Source of the DNA: Rodentolepis nana
Lineage: Eukaryota > Platyhelminthes > Cestoda > Cyclophyllidea > Hymenolepididae
Length of the DNA: 35,292 nucleotides
Reading direction: 5' to 3'
NCBI GenBank assembly: GCA_900617975.1
Contig: UZAE01012565.1
Coordinates: forward strand, 1,700 to 36,991
Part shown: positions 1 to 10,405 of the stretch, one piece after another
Layout: the number at the start of each line of letters is the position of its first letter
Numbering within the stretch: the first letter of the stretch is position 1
The notes under the pieces: model-generated
Told to the model about the DNA's origin: nothing
What the model saw: the letters and a program-made list of their open reading frames with translations, nothing else
Database searches by the model: none
Position numbers and translations under genes: made by a program

Positions 1-198
1 ATTTTCGTAGTACTCACCTCACCTTATCTTTTTCTCTATCTTTGTGTCTGTCTCATTTACATCTTGAAAACACTCTTCTGTCTCCCCTCTCGACTTTTTC
101 GATTTGACGCTCCTCACCCTCTGTGAACCCCGAAGTCAACTAAAGGGCTGATGATAACTATCAAAACGCCTGCCGTTTGATATAAATAAATATTTGAG
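1..198 (+). mobile_element. SINE-like retroelement copy 1, 3' part, cut by the window edge
   Basis: Aligns with the 3' two-thirds of the other copies: pyrimidine-rich middle, then CTGTGAACCCCGAAGTCAAC, TAAAGGGCTGATGATAAC, CGCCTGCCGTTTGATATAAA and a TAAATAAATATTT tail. The head and any left duplication lie outside the window. Confidence 0.85.
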
Positions 199-3100
199 TT
201 CGAGTAGTAATCGGCTTTGTCCTATACATGTGGAGTGTGAAGCGTTTTCAGAGTCAACCAAAGTGGAAAGTGCGATCTTTATATCTGTTACCTGATGAGC
301 ATGTGCGGTCATCCGTGCTGAGGTCTTCTCAGCTAATCAACGGCGAATATTCTTTTAAGACTAACTTAAATGTTTTCATTAAATGGGAACATTGCATTTG
401 GGCGTAGTCAGCAATAAAAGCTTTTTACTTCGTGCGTTCTCAGTCCTCGATAAATTTTATGCAGCTAAGCTAATTTCTGTAAGAATTTAGACAAGAGATT
501 TTGTCAGAGGGGGTTTTTAGGGTTTTGCAAAAGCTTATTTGCGTACGTACAATTTGTTGATGTTCACATGTCTAGTTATATTTAATCAAGTAAGATTCAT
601 TATGAACTCTGTCAAAATCGAAGACAATCGTTACGGGGTTGATTTTGCTTATTTTTGTGGTGTTTGACACAATTGAAAGGCCTTTTATCCGTTTTGGAAG
701 CCATATCAATTTCATCTAAATGGTTTACGGACAACACATTGGTTCCGTATGCATAAATGAATAACAAAATTTGAGTATTTTTCATTCCACTATAAAAAAC
801 ATAAATTTACAAAGAGCTTGTCAGGATAAAAAATCTGAAGGCTTGCGATCTTTTGCTCCCTATGTCTCTCAAAAGGAGAGATGCAATTACAAGAAGACTT
901 GTCAAACTCTGTTGTGAACTGTCACGGCAGATGACAAAGATTAAAGTTGTCTTGTTTTTTCGTTGAATTCTCAAGGAAAGAGAAAAAAAATTCTAACCAT
1001 GTCGACTTTGCGTCGATACTTCCTGTCTTCGCTGTGGAACACATATCATGTCCATTTGAGCACAAATTTAGTTTCCTTTTGTCACATTGAACTAAGTGCC
1101 TTAATACTGAATAACAGCTATAATTTTAGGAAGTAGTGAGATTTAATAAGTATTTCCGCTTTGTTGTAAACTTATTTTCCATTTAGGTGCAGGAGAAAGT
1201 TATTTTATGCCAAGCTTCATTATAGCATTATAGCAATGTAGTTCTCATTATAGTTTCTCTCCATTGAACTCTGTGAAAAAAATTGAAGTGGCAAGATATC
1301 ACTTATGGAAATTTAATCAGTAATATAGTTGAGGTTTTTTGCAACTTGAATCCTGGGGTGAGAGGCAGTAAACCATTCATTTATTGGTCCGAAAATCAAA
1401 TGAGGCAATACGTTTGACCTTTCACCCTCCTTTGTTGTCCTGATCGAAGCTATACTTATAAGATAATAATTTGTTTTGAGCAGTCGAGAGCTTTGGAGGT
1501 TTTTTTCTTTAGAACGCTCAATTTAGCAGGGGATGTATCTGAAGAATTTGAGAACAATTAGAGTACGCATAAAGCTTTTACTAGAATCTTTCAGCAACTC
1601 ACCAGCTTTCGAATTACCGACGAAAGAACTTGTGACATAGTGATGAGGCCGACTTTCCCAATGAGGGTGAAATAATAGCTTTTCATATGAACTTGGGCAT
1701 TTAGCTCAAAAAGGTTGTTCAAAAGAGAACCATTTTCGTCAAGAGTAACAATAATATCATTATTAAAGTATAGACTTAAAATGCGAATTCGAAAATCACA
1801 GACTCCAACGCAATGAACAAAACACTTCAAATAAATGGATGCGTACCACGCGGGCTCTCACAATACATTGATTGATAATGAGGAAATGATGCGAAATAAG
1901 GGGAGAGGGCGTCTATTCCTCAAAACAGTGGTCATCCTTCTGCAGTACTGACAGCTCTCTCTCTCTCTCCACTCATTCCTCTCATTATTCCCTCATCTTC
2001 AAGAGTTTTTAGTCCTCCCAATAGACAAAAATCTGATGGGCAATGAAGACCTTTATAGCAATCAGGAGATGAATGGCCTAATATTGTCCCTCTCCTTTTG
2101 ATTGTAGCTATTTCAGATGCCCCCTAAAAATCTCGCGAGACAATGCCATTACTGGAAGATCAGTAAATATGTAGCAATAAGATAATAAAAATTGATATAT
2201 TTATGCGTTCAAATTTGAAGATCGACAAGTATAGTTAAACTCTACCTATTTGGGAATTCGATAATACGATTCCAAAGACCTCGAGTAGAGCGTTCATCCA
2301 ACTCGATCACATTTTAGCATATCCTCGTTATTTGCATTCATTACGATCGATAGGAAGATGGGATAAATTTGGCAATAGATGAAGTCAGTAATATTCCCAA
2401 GGAATAAGATGCTGCATTGCATTTCCATATTATTAAATGTATTGAGATAAGATGTTTTGCACTTGCGTGCGCATTTTGCCCACTTTGTAATCACTGCAAA
2501 TTTGAAACATCACCTACCTTCAATCAAGCAGAATATTCCCCACCCCTCTCCCCCCTAAGGAAGGTAATTAAATTGTATGGTCAAGGAAACAGAACTCCGC
2601 AAAGCGATTTCACTTTTAAGTGGAAATCATAATTAAATTCTAGAATTTTTTATGCAATACAGATCTCGTGAGATTTAAAATCAACCATTACACATTTTCA
2701 CGTTTGCCTCTATTCAGTCTAGAAACAGTCAAATAAAATTTGGAATATATGTTTTTTAAATCAATATTTTTATAATTTCAGTTAATAATATGTCAACGGC
2801 TTTGTGGATATGAATGAGCCGTTTCGAGGAATAAATTGCCTTCCTTCATATTAATTATCTTCTGAAAGCCGAAGTACATCTTGCGGAAGACAAAATTGCC
2901 TTTAGTCCCGTCACTATTCAGAAAAATAATGAACTAACTGTCATATCGTCGCCAATTAAAAAAAATGCCGCTTACTGCCCGGTCTAAACTGTCATTTAGG
3001 TATATAAGTAAAGCAGTCGCTTGAACCCGGTAGAATGCTGGGGAGAAAGTCACTTTAGTTCAAACGACTTTTTCTCTTCCTCTTACTTAGGAAGGTTAGT

Positions 3101-6100
3101 TCCCTAATCATTGCCTACTTTCATTGAATAGCTGGTTGTGGGACAAAATTATTTAATATTATTAAATGTAACTGACAGAGAAGCCTTTTGTGAATTTTCT
3201 CATGGATTTTTTTTGTAGAATTTTAGACTTATTTTGAGGAAAATATCCCTATGAGATTGATTTTTATATTAAACACAAAGTATAATTTTCAAGCAATTAT
3301 TTTGATATTTTACCACTTCATGCAAGAAATTACTGCTATTCAAATATAAATAATTTAATGGTTTCAAATACAACGCCAAAGAAGGCGAGCGAAAACATGT
3401 TCACGTATTAAAATGTCTTCCAAAGTCCAATCAAATGCGATCATTAATTTGTAACTTCTGAAAACATGCGATGGGAATTGCACTGTAAAGGGTACAAGGT
3501 AATAAATCAACATGCTAAATGTATTTCGAAAATGGTAATAAAGAAGAGGAAACCTCAAGAGAGGAAGACCTTGAGGATGAAAAAGCTTGCCGCACCCCCC
3601 TTTTAGCAGCCTCGCTTAGAGCTGTCTTTAATAATTTTCAAGAAAATCATGTTAGAAGTCGCTAACTTTACGCAATAATTAATATTTATCCGAGTGTGTT
3701 GCTATAAAAAGACCTTCTATTCCTACTTTCCGTATCCCACAATTAATGGCCAATGTGACCTTTGTCCATCTCAACTAGCCTCCTCCTGAATGGATCGAGA
3801 ATGTGGTTTTCTCCTCGTCCTTGGGATCATGGCGATCCTAAGGAGATATATTTGGTGTATCTGCATTGGATACTAAAATTAGTTTGATTGGAAGTGAAGC
3901 AGTCTTTAATTCAATTCTGCTAGACTTTGAGCCACCACCACCCCAATATTTATTCTTCCTCCTACCGGTAACCCTTTGGGCAAAGGCAGTGTGGATATTA
4001 ATTATTAACCAAACACCTCAAAAGTCGAAGTATTTTTTTATTTTTCTTTTAAAATTAAAACTGAGGAGTAATTAATAGGCAAGGTGGAATGTCTTGGTAA
4101 GTTTATAATTGGTGAGCAAATCTAATTGAAACTAATTGAAACTAATTTCTTTCTCTTATGTGAAACGCTCTTTTCAATATAACGTGCTCAAATTTCTCAA
4201 AACACCTGCAGCATAGAGTCCACCGAGTCGTACATCTTCTTTTTGGTAGAAGCCACTAATCGTGTTTTGACTTCCACTTTCAATTTCTAACTTATTACTT
4301 ATTTTCTCATTCAAAATCACCTATCATCTATCTTTCAATACGGGGGTACACCTTACTCCTGGCAGTCTGACAATTATTTAAACTAAAAGCAGTTTTCCAA
4401 CAGATGGAGTTTCAATCTTCAAGCACAACAAAAGAATGGCAAATTTTATTTCTAAGTAAATTCTTCATTTAGTTCGTAGGCTCACTAGAGAGTAGGGTTT
4501 AATCAACGTGACCCAGACCAATGGCTTCAAAAATTAGAACATAAAGAAAGTGGATTGAATAAACGAACCTAAAGGAAACGAGAGGATGGGGAGAGTTATT
4601 GGTGAAAGTAACGTGCGGGCAGATAAATGGGTTTATGTGCGTGCATTGAAGTGGAAATTCAAAGGCAGTCACTTGAGCAAGGATTGGTGTGTGGAGGCAT
4701 GGCTGCAAGTGAACTTCAAAAGGAAATAGAACAGCCAGAGAAAAAAGGAGAATCGACAGCCTCGTCTAAAGATGGGGGGGGGTCACGAAGACGTCGTCGC
4801 GGCTTCGTGGACCGAGAACCTGAGTGATTACAGAATAATTTTGGCGTTGCGTAGGTGGTCATCTCTCTCTCTCGGGTTGATAAATTTCCTTGAGTCGACT
4901 GCATTGTGTCGTTCCTTTCTGCTTGAGTGAGTACCAACTGTAGCCTAGCGGAGTCTAGCAAGCTACCAGCTTATTGCCACAGAACAAAAAATCGTAATAT
5001 TGCAAGAGCGTAGAAGTATCTTCCTTTGCAAAATGAAACCTAGTAGTTACTACTTTGATTTTTAAATAATTTTTTTTTGAATGTCAATAATAAACGATCA
5101 TAATATTAACTTATTTGAGACGCGAAAACACTAGAAGAGTGAATACGTCTGGTCCAGTCTGCACAATTTTCATTAAACTGGACAGCGACTATCAATGAAT
5201 TCTCATTCGCATGAGAGATGTTTAAGCATTCGAATTCGTGCCAATGGATGACCTTTTATTTGATTTAGCAAATGGATATACCACTTTTGGCGAACAATCC
5301 GCTTTTTTTCTTGGAATTTAGCGCCAACATTTGCGTCTATGGGTGAACAGTGTCAAGGGTACCTCACAATTTTAGGACACACTAAAATCAGAATAGTTAT
5401 TTCAGAAGGTTTACACTGTGTTTAGAGCCCATGCTCATTCATTATTGATTACCAATTGGAGTCCAAGGGAATTTTGCAACTTGGAGCCATGGTGAAATAA
5501 TTAACAATGTAGATAAGAAGTAATATTAAATAAAATTAACAATATTTCTTTTCAAGAGACAGTATCCATACTGAGGCAGTACAATGTAGGAAATCGGTAG
5601 AACCTTGTTCTTTTGAATCACTGAATCTTGAAATAAATGGTAAATTTGTACATCGAAATCTGTACTTCTTAACTGAATCCAATTTTTTTCGGCGAAGTGG
5701 ATAGATCCTCGAATACTTTTCATTTGATAAATGGATTTTCTTGCTATCTGCGGCATTGAGCAGTCTGAGAATGCTTCTTTTCCAGTCAGAGAATAAATCT
5801 CGCGCAATGCCGTTTCACAGTCAGTTTTCTTAAATGTCTATAAATATAGCATTGAAACCAACATGAGGACTAATATATATTCCTTAGAAATTTTACCGCT
5901 GTCAATTTGATTTATAATGCAGGAAGCACCATGAATAGCGAAAGTAGGTGAGAAATCCACAATTTTATATGTTCCATAAAATCACAAATTATCCACTCAA
6001 GAATGTAAGTTTGAAAATATTATCCCATCTGCGGATGAAATGATCTTTGATTAACAGTGGATTTGAAAGATGAATAAACATTTATTTTTATTGAAGGCCT

Positions 6101-8654
6101 GTAACGATTTTTTACCCACGTGCGTGTTCCATTTTTTCGATTTGAGTAAATTACGTCAAGATTAGGGGTTTTATTCATCTCCATGTTATGGTTTGATCAG
6201 ACTTTCCTCTGCGAAAAAAATAAGCTGAAATTAAAGGGAAACTCCGCAGAAGTGGATGAACAATGCCTCCTGTTTTAGCTCAAAATGTGCTTACGTGTTC
6301 ATACTCGAATACATCTGATAACCGCAATAAATTTATTTATTTAGTTATTTATATTTATATAATTTATCATTTACGTCAGATATCCCCCCATGAGAAAGTT
6401 TATAGGCGGAGACCTGCCGTGGGATACGCTTATTTGGGTCATGTATTGCAGACAAGGAGCCTGATCGTTGCAATATAATGAAGGTTTGTTAAACAATGAA
6501 CGAACTATTGATTAACCCTTGTCTGGGAGGTCTCTACACTCACCGCCGCACTTTCTCTCAACGCGCACCTTCGAGCCTGCCTGAAAGCGCGTGCGAGACC
6601 TTTGTTCAGTCATAAAGGTGCCGTGCGCTTCACAATATCAACCCATTTTTTGACAGCTTCATGGAAAATGGGAGTCGTAAAGAAAATGACTGATAAGTGC
6701 AAGTGAATCTTCACATTCGAATATGGGAAATATATAAATAATTCTTAAAAATTTAAAAGATGAGGCACTTTCATTTTCTCTATGCTCTCTATTCAAATTT
6801 GCGCGTAAACACACCCCAATTATATCTTATTTCAAAGAATTATACTTTTTGATTCCAGAAATGGCTGGTATATCACAACAAGAAAGACAGACGAGGATTT
6901 GTCCGTTCATTAATTAAATGTTTCAAGTCACTTACTTTGCTAAAATGGCTTAAAACTGAATGAAAACCTCTCGAACCCCAATTCATCGAGCTATTTGTTG
7001 TCAGAAATGCGTGAGATGTATAATAGGAAGTTTTAATTGAAGAAAACATTAACGCTTTTCCAATTTCAAAGTTGATAAAGTGCTGTTCACACCGGAGGAT
7101 ATAAACCCATTCATGTAGATAGAACAGTTGGAGTTGACCAAACAAGTCAATCAAACTAATTACTAAAATACTAAGCTCAGAGTGCAAACGTTTCTACGTT
7201 AGACATCAGTTATATCCGATCGACACGTAGTATTCAAGAGATGCTAGGACCATGAGTAAATTTTTATGGCCGTAACGTGGGACGATGTTGTCACGGTTGT
7301 ATCTCCCCCGATATCTATGCGTTCATTACAAACTGTGACGTCTATCCAAAACCAGTATTGACACGTGGCTACATGTAAAAATGTGCCCGAATTTGTGATT
7401 AGATTATATATCATATCACTCACAGTAAAAGCGAGACTTTTTGGATTTTTCCTATTTATTGCTTTCACTCAATAATGCCCATGTCTAAACTGGATTAGTC
7501 TAATATATTTTAGTCTCCTCAAGAAATTTTAAGAATATTTCTTTTTTAATGAATATAAAGTATGAATTTTGCTTGTTCTGGCTATATTTTGAGCCATGCC
7601 TTACTTCTAACGTTCAAAATGTGATTTTTTGTGAGGTTCTTCAACGTAGAGCAGTAGTTATTGATTAAGGCTATTTTGAAAATTTTCCCCACCATTAATT
7701 CGTAGTGAAATATTGAGAAAAAATTTCACGTGCCATTAAAAAGTTTTCGAAGTGAGGGAACAATCTAATTGGTTGAGACGCACGACCAAGCATCAACTAT
7801 AATCAATCGGCCAGTAGAATTTGAAGTCAAGAGACTAAAATAGGGTATAAACTTTGGAGTACAATGCTATTAAATGGATTACTTATTTATTGAAAATTTA
7901 AATATTATTAGCAGCGTGATATCCCCCTATGCTATGCTTGTTGTATGGTGAAAAGAAAATCAGGCGTCAGGATGAATTTAATCTGGAGGAACCCTGATGT
8001 AACCAAAGTATTTATACACGCCTTTAATTGAGATTTTATTTCAACTCGGTTTCGAATGCTTTCCTGTTAGTAAAATCCGTAAGCCTTTCTTTACAAAGAC
8101 TATTTCCTTTTTCAATTCAAAATACGATGTGTGGGCGATCAGATTTAAATGAAAGTGATCTGTGTTTAAGACTTCCAAGGTAGCGGTCCTAATCCCTCAG
8201 TGAACCACCCCGATGAGAATTATAATTATATTTGTAGAAATATCCAAAACTCACAAGTATCATTGGCGCTTTAACCATCGTTATTTAGAAGCTCAACACG
8301 AATCAAACTAATAAATCCGGCAAATACCTAGAAACAATGATAATAATTCCTAACGTGCATTAACTAGTGAGTACAAGATCATTGGACAAAATTACACCAT
8401 CCTTTACAAATTATTAATACTTTGAAAAATCAAATCCTTTTTCTCCTATCCGTTTATCAACTGACTGTAGATGATGTTCATCTATCATTCCATATGAGTT
8501 CACTCGTGTGTTGATCACGAGATTGGAAGCCCTCCTTTGGCAGCATGAGAAGTAATAATATCCAATTCATTTGACTCAAGGTTTTTTTCTGCAAACCTGC
8601 ATATTCAAGATTGCTTGAATAATCTCAAATTTAGCTCTTTAACGCCTTGCAGGG
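199..8654. other. region downstream of the gene without a supported gene
   Basis: AT-rich, with open frames no longer than expected by chance at this composition. Visible content: a short CT run (1954-1969), an AT-rich background, a GC- and CpG-richer patch at 4630-4960 and another at 6525-6640. Several minus-strand frames end at splice-donor-like sequences (about 1830-1609, 5881-5526, 7187-6943), but none resembles a family I recognise. I see no tRNA or rRNA. Confidence 0.5.
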
Positions 8655-8790
8655 CCTCTTTCAAATAAGCTCCATTGGTACTAGACTCGCAACACAGAAG
8701 GCGCTATTGGCGTTGGAAACATGTTCGATACGTCTACAGCCTTTGTCTGATTCCACCAAACTCATCACATCGGCGGCATCAGTCTGCTTT
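8655..8790. repeat. dispersed repeat B, copy 1
   Basis: About 135 bp resembling 15181-15316. Near-identical core AAGCTCCATTGGTACTAGAC, then TCG(C/T)AACACAG(A/G)AGGC(G/A)CTATTG, and a weaker match onwards to ATCAC(A/G)TCG. Both copies share the orientation. No terminal repeats, tail or coding potential that I can defend; its class is unknown. This copy lies downstream of the GAS2-like gene. Confidence 0.75.
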
Positions 8791-9870
8791 GAGGCACGCG
8801 TGAGTACGATTGTATGCTTGCTTTCAAAAATAATTCGGGCGTTAAAGGGATAATGTGGAATCAAAAAATTTGCATAACCACCCTGTTTTTTTCTAGTTGT
8901 GGGAGGTCGAAATCGGAATCGCCAGGAGGCCTTTCAAGACTGAAAAATGCAAATGAAGATGGGTTCAAGCAGGATTTATCACATCAGTCATATCACGATA
9001 TGAAGAAATAAAAGAAAAAAAGAATCAATTATTATTACCCATGAGTAATAATCACGGCATTTAATGAATGATTTATTAGATTGCACATCTGAGTCGTACT
9101 TTTGAAGCAATATTAAGCTGACTGATACTCTCTGTTCTCCATTGACAGCATTCGAATCACATAAGAAGTGGAATAGTCTCAATGAATAAGAAATTCGAGG
9201 AAGCAATTGGGAAATGATCTGCTTAAATGAAACAATGGTGGCTAAGCGACTTCTTGCGTGGCATCCATTATCGATTGTCACGGCGGTGAAAACTGGTCAC
9301 AATTCGTCCCCTCATACGGAGATCGGAATAGCCTTAAACCCCAACTACCCAATCTCACCTCTTCTCTGAACGGTAATCCTATGTAAAAGCATCATTTTAC
9401 ATTACTCTCATTGCCATTGCATAATCGAAATAAGTTCAGGTTCAAACCTTTACCTATAAGGTAAAGTTCATTACTTTATATTCCAATGTCCGGGGTCACC
9501 CAAGCAACTAATTGAATGGGATGGCTAGTTGGTTGTATGACACTTTCTTCTCAATGGCCAAGATACCAACAGAGCGTAGGTAGGCATTATTAGCCACAGT
9601 GCAGCCCCAATACAAGATAAACACTAGCTTGGCAATTGGACAAACTCAATTCAAGTGGAAACTAGAAATTATAATTTGTGATTATTCTTGCGACATCTCC
9701 TATGCACCTAACTTTCCTGCACTGCAACAAGATGTGGCGCATTCAGAGCAGGAAAATACGCGCATCTAACCCAACTCCAGAAGGGAACTTGGCAATTATG
9801 TTGCTGCAAACTAATTGCAACCGACCAAAAAATTTTCAGTATTGCATAAGCAAAAACCGGGATATAGTAT
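8791..9870. other. non-coding stretch between repeat B and the 3' end of the GAS2-like gene
   Basis: Nothing recognisable. A minus-strand open frame of 97 codons at 9281-8988 has no family resemblance and background base composition. Confidence 0.5.
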
Positions 9871-9873
9871 TTC

Positions 9874-9879
9874 TTTATT
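9874..9879 (-). terminator. candidate poly(A) signal of the GAS2-like gene
   Basis: AATAAA on the minus strand (tttatt on plus), 185 bp beyond the TGA. It is the first canonical signal I found in the 3' direction, which would make a 3' UTR of about 0.2 kb. Transcript evidence is absent, and AT-rich DNA produces this hexamer by chance. Confidence 0.4.
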
Positions 9880-10009
9880 CGCAATCTCTCTCAGTAATTA
9901 CCAAGCACACGGAGTAAGAAGATACGCATGTAAAATCATCACAAATCCTGAGTCAAAGGCTTAAAAGAGGAAGGAAGAGAACTCAAATCCAAGCATTTTA
10001 TCACAGATA

Positions 10010-10034
10010 GGGAAGGGGGAGGGGAGGGTGAGGG
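10010..10034 (+). other. G-quadruplex-type motif opposite the 3' UTR
   Basis: Five runs of three or more G with loops of 1-3 bases on the plus strand, from GGGAAGGGGGAGGGGA to GGGTGAGGG. On the coding strand it is a C-rich tract starting about 30 bp after the stop codon. It fits the G3+N1-7 rule; any function is unknown. Confidence 0.55.
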
Positions 10035-10063
10035 TGTAAAGTCATAGGAAACATAGACATTGA

Positions 10064-10405
10064 TCATCTACAGCAATTCTCCTTCACTGCTAGATCCGTT
10101 GAAGGCCATTCCTTCAGGATTTTAGAGGCAGATATTCGCACAACATTTCCGCGATCAATTATATTGCCGGTTAAGTTGGAATGCGAGGATGCGAGAGTGT
10201 GGAATTCACCGTCCTTTTGACGACATGGATCGTATCGATCTAGGAACTGGGCCAGGGTTAACCAGCCACCTCCTACTCGAACCATTACATGAGAGCGAAA
10301 ACGACGAAGGTAGTAGATCCGGTTGCCCATTTGATAACGACCCTCATCGAGTCGAACAAGACGATTTCGACTACAGCAAGTGCATTGCGCTGTCTGCTTT
10401 CGGAC
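10064..10405 (-). CDS. GAS2L: GAS2-like coding exon 7 (GAR domain and C-terminus)
   Basis: Residues 577-689 plus the TGA at 10066-10064; 342 nt. The acceptor is ttctttacttttcctag|GTCCGAA. The peptide VRKQTAQCTCCSRNR, then DEGRYQMGNRIYYLRRF, RSHVMVRVGGGW and LAQFLDRYDPCR is an unmistakable GAR domain. The CxC pair (Cys584/586) and the Cys of DPCR (637) are kept; GAR domains are known to bind zinc. RRF before RSHV adds residues relative to the family's VRxL. The 51-residue tail (ends AVKENCCR) has no recognised domain. No good donor was seen inside the tail, so I treat this as the terminal exon. Confidence 0.95.
   Translation of the reverse strand, partial: VRKQTAQCTCCSRNRLVRLDEGRYQMGNRIYYLRRFRSHVMVRVGGGWLTLAQFLDRYDPCRQKDGEFHTLASSHSNLTGNIIDRGNVVRISASKILKEWPSTDLAVKENCCR

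Noticed and set aside
148..176. Hammerhead-ribozyme-like core: CTGATGA followed by CAAAACGCC in SINE-like copy 1
   Set aside because: Schistosome-type SINE hammerheads need a paired stem II between CTGATGA and GAAA. The intervening TAACTAT cannot pair, GAAA is absent, and the other copies read CTAATGA or CTAATGG.
290..325. CTGATGAG plus GC-rich hairpin, second hammerhead-like candidate
   Set aside because: A hairpin with wobble pairs forms, but no CGAAA core or cleavage-site helix follows.
2995..3055. Possible tRNA T-arm (GGGTTCAAG on the minus strand)
   Set aside because: Flanking bases do not pair into a T-stem, and no cloverleaf forms.
6873..7187. 104-codon minus-strand open frame with an internal AAA|gtaagt
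   Set aside because: Background base composition, no recognised family, and several frames of this length are expected by chance in 35 kb at this A+T content. Mentioned only as a possible partner of the frame at 5526-5881.
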